From Streptomyces sp. HUAS 15-9 (GTDB lineage Bacteria; Actinomycetota; Actinomycetes; Streptomycetales; Streptomycetaceae), in contig NZ_CP106798.1 in NCBI RefSeq assembly GCF_025642155.1, forward strand, positions 6,634,001 to 6,698,000: a stretch of DNA of 64,000 nucleotides, read 5' to 3'. The position numbers and the translations under genes were made by a program. Shown here one piece after another: positions 1 to 8,291 of the stretch; the stretch's first letter is position 1; every line of letters begins with the position of its first letter. The notes under the pieces are model-generated. The model was not told the origin of the DNA, ran no database searches, and was given only the letters and a program-made list of their open reading frames with translations.

Positions 1-1031
1 GGCTGCTCACCCTCGGCGACGAGGAGCGGATCCTGGTGCTCACCGTCCACCACGCCGTCACCGACAACTGGTCGTACGGGGTGCTGCTGCAGGACCTGGC
101 CGGCGCCTACGAGGCCCTCGCCGAGGGGCGGGAGCCGACGCTTCCGGAACTTCCGCTCCAGTTCGCCGACTTCGCGGCATGGCAGCGCCAGGCGTTCGAG
201 AGCGGGGCGCTGGACGCGGACACCGAGTACTGGCGGCGTACCCTCGCGGAGCTTCCGCCGCCGCCGCGGCTGGACGATGTCCGGCTCCCGCACGAGGCGG
301 CGCCGGCCGCCTCGGGCCACGCTTTCGAGCTGTCCCCGGAACTGACCGCCGCGCTGCGGGAGTTCGCCCAGCGCGAGGGCGCGACCCTCTTCATGGTGCT
401 CCTGGCCGCCTTCGGCGCCCAGCTCGCCGCCTGCACCGGGAGCCGGGACCTCGCCGTCGACTTCCCCGTCGCGGGCCGGGACCGGCCGGAGACCGAGCAG
501 CTCATCGGCTTCTTCGTGAACCCGTTGGTGCTGCGCGCGGATCTCGGCGGGGATCCCAGCTTCCGCGAGCTGGTCGGCCGGGCCCGGGAGCGGATCCTCG
601 AGGCGTACGCCCACCAGAGCGTGCCGCTGCAACCCTTGCGCCGCGAGTTCGCGCCGCAGTGCGAACGGGTCCGCCTGGGGTTCAACCTGCTCAACGCGCC
701 ACTGCCCGCCGCGGTGCTGCGTGACGTCCGGCTGGAGCCGCTCGACGCCGACTGGGGTTTCGTACACGTGCCGCCGGAGATGGAACCGGGGGTGGTGGAT
801 CTCAGCCTCATCATGCTCGAGGACGCGGAGGCGCTGCGCGGAATCTGGATGCACGCCGTCGAACGCGTCGATCCACGGCTGGTCGGCCGGGTGACCCGCC
901 AGTGGAGCCGGCTGCTGGAGATGGTGGTGGACGATCCCGACCGCCGGATCGAGGAGTTGTGCCGGCTCCTGCGGGAGGACGAGGTGCCCGCCACCGCGAG
1001 CGGCGCCGGCGCGGAGGGAAGCGAAGAGTGA
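1..1031 (+). CDS. NRPS, C-terminal fragment with terminal condensation domain (partial, 5' end outside window)
   Basis: The reading frame is open from the window edge and ends in TGA at 1029-1031, so this is the tail of a longer NRPS. It starts inside a condensation domain: HHAVTDNW at about 48-71 is the HHxxxDG active-site motif, with Asn in place of the last Gly. Later C-domain elements follow, including FFVNPLVLR and a downstream HQSVPLQ segment. After the C domain come only about 30 disordered, Ala/Gly/Glu-rich residues. No T or TE domain follows, so the protein ends in a C domain. In NRPS systems such terminal C domains can release the chain onto an amine or alcohol nucleophile. The next gene, a discrete thioesterase, overlaps it by GTGA. 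Substrate unknown. Confidence 0.85.
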   Translation, partial: LLTLGDEERILVLTVHHAVTDNWSYGVLLQDLAGAYEALAEGREPTLPELPLQFADFAAWQRQAFESGALDADTEYWRRTLAELPPPPRLDDVRLPHEAAPAASGHAFELSPELTAALREFAQREGATLFMVLLAAFGAQLAACTGSRDLAVDFPVAGRDRPETEQLIGFFVNPLVLRADLGGDPSFRELVGRARERILEAYAHQSVPLQPLRREFAPQCERVRLGFNLLNAPLPAAVLRDVRLEPLDADWGFVHVPPEMEPGVVDLSLIMLEDAEALRGIWMHAVERVDPRLVGRVTRQWSRLLEMVVDDPDRRIEELCRLLREDEVPATASGAGAEGSEE

Positions 1032-1789
1032 CGGAGCAGTGGTTCCGGGTGCCGCGGGCCCGGCCGGACGCGGCCACCCGCCTGGTGTGCCTGCCGTACG
1101 CCGGCGGGTCGGCCGCGGTGTACCGCACGTGGGATCAGCTCGTACCGAGCGACGTGGAGGTTCGTCCGGTCGAGCTGCCCGGCCGCGGCATGCGCATCGG
1201 TGAGCAGCCCTTCTCCCGCCTCCCCTCGCTGGTCCGTGCGCTGGCGGATGCGATGGAGCCGCTGCTCGACCGGCCCTTCGCACTCTTCGGGCACAGTCTG
1301 GGCGGACTGGTGGCGTTCGAGCTGGCACGGCTGCTGCGCCGCCGCGGGTGGCCCGTGCCCTGCCACCTGTTCGTGTCGGCTTCCGCAGCCCCCGCCCGGC
1401 GCCGTGAGCCGGTGCTGCACAACGCCTCCGACGCCGAGTTGAAGGCCCGGTTGCTCGAGTTCAACGGAACGCCGCGCGAGGTCCTGGAGAACGACGAGCT
1501 CATGGAGTTGATCCTGCCCGTGCTCCGTGCCGACTTCGCGGTCCTGGAGACGTACGAGTATCACGAGGAACCACCGCTCGACGTGCCGATCACGGTGTTC
1601 GGCGGTATCCACGACCGCACGGTGCGGCCCTCGGAACTGGAGGGATGGCGCGGGCAGTCGACCAGCTCGCGCCTTCGTCTGCTACCCGGCGATCACTTCT
1701 TCATCAACGGAATGGCTCTCGAAGTCGTACGGCTCGTCCTTGCCCACCTCACGCCGGTGCCCGTGCCGGTGCCGGTGCCGGGGAGCTAG
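1028..1789 (+). CDS. Type II thioesterase (NRPS/PKS editing)
   Basis: This 253-aa alpha/beta hydrolase is of the GrsT/TEII class that clears misprimed or stalled carrier proteins. It has the nucleophile motif GHSLG with Ser90, the usual N-terminal LPYAGG oxyanion segment, and GDHFFI with the likely catalytic His223. The GTG start at 1028 overlaps the NRPS stop as GTGA, so the two genes are translationally coupled and the enzyme probably serves that NRPS. The C-terminus is a short Pro-Val repeat encoded by a 6-bp GTGCCG-like tandem repeat just before the stop codon, probably a slippage product without function. Length is normal for the family. Confidence 0.9.
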   Translation: MTEQWFRVPRARPDAATRLVCLPYAGGSAAVYRTWDQLVPSDVEVRPVELPGRGMRIGEQPFSRLPSLVRALADAMEPLLDRPFALFGHSLGGLVAFELARLLRRRGWPVPCHLFVSASAAPARRREPVLHNASDAELKARLLEFNGTPREVLENDELMELILPVLRADFAVLETYEYHEEPPLDVPITVFGGIHDRTVRPSELEGWRGQSTSSRLRLLPGDHFFINGMALEVVRLVLAHLTPVPVPVPVPGS

Positions 1790-1812
1790 GCCGGCCCACT
1801 TCACGGCCGGCC
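1789..1812 (+). terminator. Hairpin after the thioesterase
   Basis: Two GGCCGGCC arms (1789-1796 and 1805-1812) are separated by 8 bases and begin at the last base of the TAG stop. A GC-rich stem directly behind a gene that ends its operon is a plausible factor-independent or attenuating terminator in Streptomyces. No T-tract is present. Confidence 0.5.
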
Positions 1813-2067
1813 GCTCGGCGACGCCGTTCGCGGCGCGCCGGGCGGCGCCGGGCGACTTGGCCGGACAGACATGATCAGCATGCCGGCGGGCATGGGCAGC
1901 CGCGGGGCCCATGCCGGGCACGTTGCGCAGGTAGAGCGTGATGAAGAACAGGCCGCCGATCAGCGCGAAGTCCAGGACCGCGGCGACCGACGTGCTCCAC
2001 CAGCAGCCCGGGAGTCGTTCGGCGGAGAAGGCGGCGCGCGGCACCCCGAGGGCGGTCACCCACATCC
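1800..2067 (-). pseudogene. Decayed fragment of an MFS (EmrB/QacA-type) transporter
   Basis: On the minus strand, translation from about 2065 leftward gives a stretch with the pattern of a DHA2/14-TM transporter interior: a segment starting ALGVPRAAFSA, a hydrophobic helix around LDFALIGGLFFITLYLR, then VPGMGP. The usual continuation (a PAGML-like run) is found only in another frame, and no transporter-length frame exists on either side. I read this as a short frameshifted remnant. The rest of 1790-2246 holds no credible gene; it contains the palindrome listed separately and the leader of the TetR gene. Confidence 0.35.
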
Positions 2068-2126
2068 TCCTGCTGATCCCCCCTGCCGTCGGCGACGACA
2101 CGAGAATTGAGACTCTGTGTTCAGAA

Positions 2127-2141
2127 TCCTGAGTATCAGGA
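2127..2141. promoter_or_regulatory. 15-bp palindrome upstream of the TetR gene (candidate operator)
   Basis: TCCTGA-GTA-TCAGGA is a perfect inverted repeat about 105 bp before the TetR-like start. It is flanked by outer arms GACTC (2111-2115) and GAGTC (2140-2144). Symmetry, size and place suit an autoregulatory TetR-family operator. This is inferred from position only. Confidence 0.4.
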
Positions 2142-2246
2142 GTCAGCATCAAAGATCTATAAAGTGTCCGCGCATCCGCGCTTCCGCGGGTCGACGTTCG
2201 CCCGTCGAATCGGCGTAGCGTTCTGCAGACGTGGTTACCGTGAGGG

Positions 2247-3179
2247 GTGAACGACTTGGCCGATGTGTCATCCATGGGGTCCGGGCTATCCCGCCGACGG
2301 CGCAGGCTGTCCGACGAGGAAACCGAGCAACGCATGCTCCAGGCCGCAATGAGCATGATCAACAGCTCCGGCCTGACCGTGGGGCTGGACCACATCAGCT
2401 TCGAGGACGTCATCCGCCACGCCAGCGTCGCCCGGAGCGCCGCCTACCGCCGCTGGCCCTACAAGGACCTGTTCTTCAGCGACCTCCTGAAGGAACTGGC
2501 CAGGGGCGCCAACCCCGCCATCAGCATGTCCAATCCGGAGACGGCCGAGGCGGTCCGCCAGGTCATCCTCGACCATCTGGACTGGGTGGCGCAGCCCGGA
2601 CTGCGGACCGCCCTGGTGGCGGAGGTGCTGCGCCAGGGGGCTCTCAAGGAGCTCCAGATCTTCTCCGACTCCCCGGAGTGGCGCACCTACCTCGCCCTGC
2701 AGGCCACCTTCGTGAGCCTGGCCGACAGCGAGCTACGGACCGAGATCCAGGCCTCCCTGCGCAAGTCCGAGGCCGACATGACCGCCGGGCTGGCCGCTGC
2801 CTACGAGCGGATCACCGAGTTGCTGGGCTGCCGTCTCCGCCCCGAACTGCAGGTCACGTACGCCGACGTCGCCCGTCTGACCACCGCCGCCACACGCGGC
2901 ATGGTCATGATGGCGCCGGCCAGCCCCGAACTGGCCACCCACACCGTCCATGCCGACCCGTTCGGCGCACACGCACCCGCCGACTGGACACAGCTCGCAC
3001 TCGCGCTCGCCGGCATCGCCATGACGTTCGTCGAGGCCGACCCCGCCGTCCACTTCGACGAGGAACGCATCGAGGCCCTCCGCACCGCGCTCACACCCCC
3101 ACCACAGCAACGGCGCGCCCGCCGCAAGGGCATCTCGCAGCGGGCGTTCCGGACAGAGGAACCGCCCTTCACGTCCTAG
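2247..3179 (+). CDS. TetR-like transcriptional regulator
   Basis: This 310-aa protein starts at GTG 2247, preceded by a GAGGGG-like ribosome site. Residues about 20-80 form the DNA-binding part: a basic run (RRRRR), an Glu-rich helix, then a segment from ISFEDVIRHASVA to AYRRWPYKDLFF that fits the TetR recognition helix and the following Y/F-rich helix. The remaining 230 residues are a helical ligand-binding type domain. It is longer than the typical 190-220 aa TetR protein. It lies downstream of the MFS remnant and the 2127-2141 palindrome. Ligand and targets cannot be told. It is a candidate, among several in the window, for control of the neighbouring clusters. Confidence 0.75.
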   Translation: MNDLADVSSMGSGLSRRRRRLSDEETEQRMLQAAMSMINSSGLTVGLDHISFEDVIRHASVARSAAYRRWPYKDLFFSDLLKELARGANPAISMSNPETAEAVRQVILDHLDWVAQPGLRTALVAEVLRQGALKELQIFSDSPEWRTYLALQATFVSLADSELRTEIQASLRKSEADMTAGLAAAYERITELLGCRLRPELQVTYADVARLTTAATRGMVMMAPASPELATHTVHADPFGAHAPADWTQLALALAGIAMTFVEADPAVHFDEERIEALRTALTPPPQQRRARRKGISQRAFRTEEPPFTS

Positions 3180-3198
3180 CGCGAGAACCGCTCGCCCA

Positions 3199-3232
3199 GC
3201 CAGGAACCGACGCCGCTGAGCGCCGTCCTGGC
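3199..3232. terminator. Candidate hairpin between convergent genes
   Basis: GCCAGGA (3199-3205) pairs with TCCTGGC (3226-3232) over a 20-base GC-rich loop, 20 bp after the TetR-like stop, in the space between convergent genes. A second, looser inverted repeat (GGGGTGACG at 3242-3250, CGTCACCCC at 3310-3318) lies further on. The rest of 3180-3418 shows no gene. Confidence 0.35.
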
Positions 3233-3418
3233 CATTGCCGTGGGGTGACGCGGGGTGGACCCGGAGTGGAGTGACCCCCGAAATTCCGACACCTGGACAC
3301 TGGGTGATTCGTCACCCCGCGCGCATGTGTTCGGTGTGAGCCACCACCAACCATCGGGTGTATGCGGACCCGCTGTTCGAGGGAGCCTGCCCAGGGACCC
3401 GTCGCCCAGGAGCCCGTC

Positions 3419-4024
3419 TCACGCCGGTCGGCGTCGTGCTGGGTGGTGGTCGACGTAGTGGCGCGCGGCGCGGACGCGGTTGCCGCAGCGGTCCGAGCAC
3501 CAGCGGCGGGCGCCGTGGTTGCGGACGAAGAGACGGGTGCAGCCGGGTGCCGCGCACGCGGACAGACGTCCGCTCGGCGGGCCGGTCAGCAGTTCCACGC
3601 CGTCCTCGGCCAGCGTGGTGAGGGCCGCGGCGACGGGATCGTCGGCCGGGCGGCACACCGCCGCCACCGGGCCGGTTTCCTCCCAGTGGATCTCACGGAC
3701 GGCGGGGGCCGCCGCGAGCGAGCTGTTGAGCGTGGACAGGGCTGCCGGGTCGGGGGAGGCGCCGTTGAGGTGGGCGTCGAGCAACTCCCTGAGCGAGCGC
3801 CGTAGTTCGAGCAGCTGATCCAGATCCTGGGCGCTGAGCTGGGCTCCGGAGGGGACCAACTCCCGGTCATACAGCCAGGTGGCCGCGCTCTCGGTGTCGA
3901 GCAGGCCGTCGTACGGGCCGCTCGGTCGGCTGAACTCGGTGTTGACCAGTGCCAGAGCGCCGTGGCGGTCCTCGCCGGGAGTCTGCGGCAGGGTCGTCGC
4001 GGGGGAGGATTCGGCAGCGTCCAT
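3419..4024 (-). CDS. CGNR zinc-finger protein (ABATE-type putative regulator)
   Basis: This 201-aa protein has the two-part layout of the family. The N-terminal about 130 residues are an ABATE-like stress domain with a LELRRSLRELL helix. The C-terminus has CxxxxCxRLF followed by RRWCSDRCGNR, the zinc-binding CGNR motif that names the family, at about residues 155-190. It is divergent from the MFS exporter at 4163, and a 7-bp inverted repeat lies between the two starts. These proteins often adjoin small-molecule exporters or resistance genes and are thought to act as regulators; the role here is inferred from that context. Confidence 0.85.
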   Translation of the reverse strand: MDAAESSPATTLPQTPGEDRHGALALVNTEFSRPSGPYDGLLDTESAATWLYDRELVPSGAQLSAQDLDQLLELRRSLRELLDAHLNGASPDPAALSTLNSSLAAAPAVREIHWEETGPVAAVCRPADDPVAAALTTLAEDGVELLTGPPSGRLSACAAPGCTRLFVRNHGARRWCSDRCGNRVRAARHYVDHHPARRRPA

Positions 4025-4079
4025 GACCTAACGCTAGCACTTGAGAGTTTCCGTGAGGCTGGGATAGTGTCGACGGTGG

Positions 4080-4109
4080 CTAACGGGGAATGGGAATGTT
4101 TGCCGTTAG
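4080..4109. promoter_or_regulatory. Inverted repeat in divergent CGNR/MFS promoter region
   Basis: CTAACGG (4080-4086) and CCGTTAG (4103-4109) are perfect arms 16 bp apart, about 55 bp before the MFS start and about 55-85 bp before the CGNR start. A third related element, CCTAACG, sits at the CGNR start near 4027. This is a candidate operator for either gene. Confidence 0.4.
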
Positions 4110-4162
4110 GTTTCCGTCAGGTCGGCCGGTCCCGGCTTCCGTTGTCAACTATGGGGATCCTT

Positions 4163-5395
4163 ATGGAGAAGACAGACAAAGGGCTCACTTTACGGTTCAT
4201 CACCCTGGCCATCGGCATGTTCGCCATCGGCACGGACAGCTTCGTGGTCGCCGGCATCCTGCCCAGCGTGGGCAAGGACCTCGACGTCTCCGTGCCCACC
4301 AGCGCGGAGCTCATCACGGCCTATGCGCTGTCCTACGCCATCCTCTCGCCCGTCGTGGCGGCGGTGGCCGCCCGCGTGCCCCGCAGGGTGCTGCTGATCA
4401 GCGGCCTGCTGGTGTTCATCGCGGGCAACATCGGTACCGGGCTCGCGCCCTCGTTCGAGGTGGCCATGGGCTTCCGGGTGATGGCCGCGCTCGGCGGTGC
4501 CATGTTCACACCGACCGCGGCCGGGGTCGTCGTCGCGCTCGCCGGGCCGGAGCGGCGGGGTACCGCCCTGTCCATCCTGTTCGGCGGACTGAGCGCGGCC
4601 ACCGCCCTCGGTTCTCCGATCGGCACCGCGATCAGCGGATTCACCGACTGGCGCGGCACCATGGTCTTCGTCGCCGCGGTCGGTGTCGTGGCCGCGATCG
4701 CCATCTCCGTGGCCCTGCCCTCCGTGCCCAGCCCGCCGGCGGTGACGCTGAAGCAGCGTCTGTCGCCCGTCACCGATGCGAGGATCGCCCTGACGCTGCT
4801 GCTGGTCCTGGTCGGCTACAGCGGCCTGTTCATCCTGTACACCTACGTCAGCCAGGTCTTCGCCCCGGCCACGGACGGCAATGGCCGGACCCTGGCCTGG
4901 CTGCTGTTCGCCTGGGGAATCGCGGCCGTCGTCGGCAACATGACCTCGGGGCGCCTGACCGACAAGCTGGGCAATCGCGTTGTGATCAACACGGCCGGCG
5001 TCATCGCGGTCGCCGTGTTCGCCACCACCCCGTGGACCAGCCGGCACCTCGTGACCGCTTTCGTCGCCGTGATGCTGTGGGGCGCCTGCGGATGGGCGAT
5101 GCTCGTCCCGATCCAGCACCGGCTCGCCGGGGTGAACCCCGCGGTCGCGCAGATGTCCATCTCCTTGAGCTCCTCGGCGAACTACGTCGGTGTCTCCCTC
5201 GCCCCCGTGGTCGGCCGCTTCCTGCTCGACCACGACGTGGACATGCGCTACCTGGGTGTGCCGTCGGCCGCGATCGTCGTCGTGGGCCTGTTGATCGGTG
5301 AGACGGGTTACCTGCTGATCAGGCGTCAGCTGCGGCAGGCCGAGGCGGACAGTGGTGCGGCTCCGGCCGAGGACCGGGCCGTCACGGCGCGCTGA
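4163..5395 (+). CDS. MFS drug exporter (DHA1, chloramphenicol-resistance/AraJ-like)
   Basis: This is an about 410-aa, twelve-helix membrane protein. Its N-terminus follows the DHA1 pattern: a first helix with FVVAGILP, TAYALSYAILSPV in helix 2, an ARVPRR loop before helix 3, and a conserved GAMFTPTAAG helix. I chose ATG 4163 (MEKTDKG) because GGGGA lies 5 bases upstream; an in-frame ATG at 4151 is less well placed. It most likely exports a small hydrophobic drug by proton antiport at the cytoplasmic membrane. The divergent CGNR gene probably regulates it. A strong hairpin follows the stop. Confidence 0.88.
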   Translation: MEKTDKGLTLRFITLAIGMFAIGTDSFVVAGILPSVGKDLDVSVPTSAELITAYALSYAILSPVVAAVAARVPRRVLLISGLLVFIAGNIGTGLAPSFEVAMGFRVMAALGGAMFTPTAAGVVVALAGPERRGTALSILFGGLSAATALGSPIGTAISGFTDWRGTMVFVAAVGVVAAIAISVALPSVPSPPAVTLKQRLSPVTDARIALTLLLVLVGYSGLFILYTYVSQVFAPATDGNGRTLAWLLFAWGIAAVVGNMTSGRLTDKLGNRVVINTAGVIAVAVFATTPWTSRHLVTAFVAVMLWGACGWAMLVPIQHRLAGVNPAVAQMSISLSSSANYVGVSLAPVVGRFLLDHDVDMRYLGVPSAAIVVVGLLIGETGYLLIRRQLRQAEADSGAAPAEDRAVTAR

Positions 5396-5408
5396 GGGCG
5401 TGAACGCG

Positions 5409-5454
5409 CAGGGGCTTCGCGCGGACCGGACAGCGGTGCCGTGCGAAGCCCCTG
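5409..5454. terminator. Bidirectional terminator between MFS and IclR genes
   Basis: CAGGGGCTTCGC (5409-5420) pairs perfectly with GCGAAGCCCCTG (5443-5454), and the stem extends four pairs further inward (GCGG with CCGT, one GU pair), leaving a 14-base loop. It lies in the 81-bp gap between two convergent genes, as expected for a shared terminator. Confidence 0.8.
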
Positions 5455-5476
5455 TGGTGAGCCGGATGGTGACAGA

Positions 5477-6436
5477 TCAGGCGATCCGGCCGCGCGGCTG
5501 TGGTTCCGGCACTCCTATCAGCCGGCTCACCTCGGCCGTCGCGGACTTGACGGCCAGTATGCAACGGTCACGGACGGGCGCCGGAAGGTGGGCCGGCTTG
5601 AGCAGGCCGAGCGAGCCCAGCACGGTGCCGTCCCACAGTACGGGCGCGGCGAAGGAGTCCCAGCCGCGTGCGCACTCCTGGAGGCCGATCGCGTACCCCT
5701 TGACCCGGATCTCCGTCAGGGAGGCGAGCAGTTGCTTGCGGTCGCGGTACACCCCCGGGCCGACGGTCGGGGGCAACTGCTCCGCGAGCACCCGGTGTTG
5801 CAGGTTGTCGGGCAGGTGCGCGAGGATCGCCCGGCCCGAGGCGCCGATCCGCAGCGAGCGGTTGACCCGCATGATCTCTCTGGGCGGCATGCCCAGTTCG
5901 GTCAGGTCGTGGGAGCCCACCGCCATGTCGATGCAGTGCCGCTGCGGGTGGCCCCAATTGGTCAGGCCGTACAGGAACACCATCCCGCCGTCGGCAGTCA
6001 GGCGCAGTTGTTCCAGGCACTCGCTGAGCGCGTCATGGTCCAGCCGGGGCGTCAGTGCCTGGGTGCCCAGCCGTGCGGCGGCGGGACCGAGCCGGTACCG
6101 GCCCCGGGCGACCTGCACGAACGCGCCCTGCTGGACACCGGAACGAAGGATCCGGTACACGGTGGAGTCGTCCAGCGAGGAGGCTCGGGCCAGTTCCGCG
6201 AGCCCGTGCACCTCGCCACCCAGCTGGGTGAAGGCGTTCTGCACGCGGAACACGCGCTCGGCGTGGCTCGTCCCGGCGGTGTGCGATGTGTTGGTGGGTT
6301 GGGTTTTCCGTTTGTTCTGCCGGGTTACGGCAAAATGGGTCTGTGTGGCTCCGGACTGGTGGATGGCACCATGGCGCACGGTATGGCCTCTCGACACAGA
6401 AATGGCGGCACGCAGCCGGTGGGGGGTCAGAGTCAC
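5477..6436 (-). CDS. IclR-family transcriptional regulator
   Basis: This protein of up to 319 aa has an N-terminal winged helix at about residues 60-120: AERVFRVQNAF, then ELARASSLDDSTVYRILR as the helix-turn-helix, then a wing with GRYRLGPAAARLG. The C-terminal effector domain keeps the IclR signature of a central strand (GMVFLYGLTNW), a SGRAILAHLP loop and SFAAPVLWDGTVLGSLGL. The start is uncertain: the first 35-50 residues look non-conserved, so translation may begin well inside. IclR proteins often act as tetramers on paired palindromes, so it is a possible reader of the paired 19-bp sites further right. No such site lies at its own promoter. Confidence 0.85.
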   Translation of the reverse strand: MTLTPHRLRAAISVSRGHTVRHGAIHQSGATQTHFAVTRQNKRKTQPTNTSHTAGTSHAERVFRVQNAFTQLGGEVHGLAELARASSLDDSTVYRILRSGVQQGAFVQVARGRYRLGPAAARLGTQALTPRLDHDALSECLEQLRLTADGGMVFLYGLTNWGHPQRHCIDMAVGSHDLTELGMPPREIMRVNRSLRIGASGRAILAHLPDNLQHRVLAEQLPPTVGPGVYRDRKQLLASLTEIRVKGYAIGLQECARGWDSFAAPVLWDGTVLGSLGLLKPAHLPAPVRDRCILAVKSATAEVSRLIGVPEPQPRGRIA

Positions 6437-6837
6437 CGAGTGATTTCAGTGACGGGTGCGCGTGTGTCTTGGCATGAAAGGCCGAGGTGTACGAAATGTG
6501 TCCGGTTGTGGTGCCATCAGGTGAGTTGCCAATGGCGCGAAATGCATGTCACAGCCCCCGTTTGTTCTTTGTGCAATTACTTGCCGGGCCGGCGAACGGA
6601 TGGTTCCCCTGCCTGCCGCCGGCGAGCGCGGTGCGTTTCATTGGACGGTACAGGGATCCGACCGGTGGGGATGTGACCGGCCTCACTCTCTAACGGGTTC
6701 GGCTGGAATTTGCCGTGCCAATACTCCGCCTTGGTGTGGACCACAGAGCGCTGCGGGGCGGCGGGCGGAACGAAAGGCTCCGACCGGTGCGAAGGGCAGT
6801 CGTCATCAAGCCATCGAGCGATCAAGTCGTCGAGTCA
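6437..6837. other. Gene-free stretch upstream of IclR gene
   Basis: About 400 bp without a convincing gene. It must hold the leader and promoter of the minus-strand IclR gene. Short open frames here lack ribosome sites and recognisable composition. The right end contains the start of a threefold 16-bp tandem repeat. Confidence 0.5.
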
Positions 6838-6852
6838 TCAAGTCATCGAGCC
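6805..6852. repeat. Three 16-bp tandem repeats over the PPTase stop codon
   Basis: Units 6805-6820, 6821-6836 and 6837-6852 share ATCAAG-Y-C-R-TCGAG with only two to three differences each. The third unit contains the TCA complement of the PPTase stop (6838-6840), so expansion happened at the gene end. Similar stop-codon repeats occur at 20512 and 62838. Confidence 0.8.
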
Positions 6853-7563
6853 GGACAGGCCGGTGAGCTCCGCGCCGGCTTGGTGCAGCGTGACGGGCTC
6901 GTCCGGGCCGGCGGCCGGCCGTGCCACCGCCGCCACGAGGTCCGGGACCGGCCTGAGGTCGGTTGTCCACCACTCGCCCGCACGCCGGCCCGAGCCGTGC
7001 GCTATGCGCGCCGTTCGCTCCCGCGGCCGCACGCCCAGCCTGGTCAGGTCGCCCACGACGCCGGTGCCCACCGCCTTCAGAACGGCTTCCTTCCGCGTCC
7101 AGCAGCGCAGATAGGCGAGCGAGCGGCGCGGGCCCGAGGGCTCGTCGAACACATAGGTCCGCTCGTCCTCGCACAGGGTCGTCGGTGCGAGGACGTCCAC
7201 GGGCATCGGCCGTACCCGCTCGATGTCGAGGCCCACCGGATGCCGTAAGGACAGCAGCAGGGCCGAGTAGCCCTCGCTGTGCGAGAGGCTGAGGTGCGCC
7301 GTGCCGTCCGCGAGCTCTGCCGCCGGCGGGCCGTGCCCGGTGTCACCGCAGCCGGGACAGGGCTCCCGGGTCAGTCGTACGTCCCGGGCGGACACCCCGG
7401 CGGCCGTGCCCACGATCCGCTTGGTCAGGGCTCGCGCCCAGACGAACCGGGCGCTGTGCGCCGGGAAGCGGTAGGCCGCGGCCCGCGCGTGTTCCGTCGC
7501 GTCGAGCAGTTCGGCGAAGCCCTCGGGCACCGCCGTGCCGTGCCGCCACCACCACAGTTCCAC
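6838..7563 (-). CDS. Sfp/EntD-type 4'-phosphopantetheinyl transferase
   Basis: The enzyme transfers phosphopantetheine from CoA to the serine of carrier proteins, activating the PKS/NRPS machinery. Diagnostic motifs are ARALTKRIV, LSLSHSEGYSALLL, GLDIERVRP (metal/CoA site) and CWTRKEAVLKAVG, in family order. The frame stays open further upstream, but the conserved part begins at VELWWWRHG, so I place the start at GTG 7563, next to the nitrobindin stop. The two genes form a minus-strand pair whose promoter lies near 8195-8225, beside a copy of the 19-bp palindrome. It is one of three PPTases in the window and the likely partner of the 9.9-20.5 kb PKS. Confidence 0.9.
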   Translation of the reverse strand: MELWWWRHGTAVPEGFAELLDATEHARAAAYRFPAHSARFVWARALTKRIVGTAAGVSARDVRLTREPCPGCGDTGHGPPAAELADGTAHLSLSHSEGYSALLLSLRHPVGLDIERVRPMPVDVLAPTTLCEDERTYVFDEPSGPRRSLAYLRCWTRKEAVLKAVGTGVVGDLTRLGVRPRERTARIAHGSGRRAGEWWTTDLRPVPDLVAAVARPAAGPDEPVTLHQAGAELTGLSGSMT

Positions 7564-7577
7564 GTGTCCGGGCCCGG

Positions 7578-8114
7578 TCAGAGCGGCAGACGCCGCAGAC
7601 GGGCGGACAGATGCTGCTGGAGCGGCTGCCCGACGGCCTCCAGTTCCTGTACGACCGTCAGTTCGTCCTCGTGGAGGGTGAGCCGGCGCCGGGAGGCGGT
7701 GACCGATTTCGCGTGCGGGGTGACGGCCATGTCCCGCGACGCCATCTCGATTTGGTTGCCCGAGATCCGGCCGACATACGTGGTCACGATCCCGATGGGA
7801 TGGGCGACCACGGCCTCGAGGTAGCCGTCGGCGCCGACCCGCCACCAGCCCGTCTCGCGTCCTGACGGCCGCAGGGGCCGGCCCTCGGTGTCGGTCAGCC
7901 AGGCACGCGCCTCGTACCGCAGGAAGGGCCGGCCGTCATGACTGAAGGTGATCTCCTGCTCGTAGGAGAAGCCGTCGGCCAGGGTGTCGTATCCACCGCT
8001 GCCGGACCCGCGCCAGCTGCCGAGCAGGGCGAGGGCGGGTGTGATCCACGGATGGGGCTGCGGGCCCTCGCCCGCTGCCCGGCTGTCGGGGAATGGGGTC
8101 TGTGTGCTGTCCAA
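7578..8114 (-). CDS. Nitrobindin/THAP4-like heme-binding beta-barrel protein
   Basis: This 178-aa protein opens with the family's glycine-rich signature GSWRGSGSGGYDTL (about residues 32-45), then EITFSHDGRPFLRYEARAW, GRETGWWRVG, VAHPIGIVTTYVG and a late MAVTPHAKSVTASRR strand. This is the ten-stranded barrel of nitrobindin-type (formerly DUF1794) proteins, which bind heme b and react with nitric oxide or peroxynitrite in studied members. A start at TTG 8114 is likely; an in-frame TGA lies just upstream. It is first in the minus-strand operon with the PPTase and starts about 120 bp from an operator copy. Its role in the pathway is unknown; redox sensing or substrate binding in the barrel are possibilities. 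Confidence 0.82.
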   Translation of the reverse strand: MDSTQTPFPDSRAAGEGPQPHPWITPALALLGSWRGSGSGGYDTLADGFSYEQEITFSHDGRPFLRYEARAWLTDTEGRPLRPSGRETGWWRVGADGYLEAVVAHPIGIVTTYVGRISGNQIEMASRDMAVTPHAKSVTASRRRLTLHEDELTVVQELEAVGQPLQQHLSARLRRLPL

Positions 8115-8191
8115 CTCTGCTCACTCCGCTGTGTCGGCCCGTACCGGCGGTACCGGAATCAGCTGTGCCCGGAATCAGTCGTACCGGAAGC

Positions 8192-8223
8192 AGCGTAACG
8201 GGATGCGAGCCGATTTTCTGCAA
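8192..8223 (-). promoter_or_regulatory. Candidate promoter for the nitrobindin-PPTase operon
   Basis: Read on the minus strand, GTTACGCT (8199-8192) matches the -10 block of the plus-strand promoters at 8392 and 26974. TTGCAG (8223-8218) lies 19-20 bases before it as a possible -35 element. The -35 match is weaker than in the other two promoters. Confidence 0.4.
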
Positions 8224-8234
8224 TAGTGGCCCCT

Positions 8235-8253
8235 TTTCTCGGCACATGAGAAA
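8235..8253. promoter_or_regulatory. 19-bp palindrome, copy 1 (operator)
   Basis: TTTCTC-GGCACAT-GAGAAA has perfect 6-bp arms with a 7-bp spacer. It is the unpaired copy in the divergent region 8115-8449, on the side of the minus-strand nitrobindin operon. Confidence 0.8.
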
Positions 8254-8291
8254 CCAGGGACTTCGCGGTGGTCGGCGATTGGTCGGCGATA

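Noticed and set aside
6437..6720. Small plus-strand frames between the IclR and PPTase genes
   Set aside because: No ribosome sites, mixed composition, overlapping each other in two frames; no recognisable protein.
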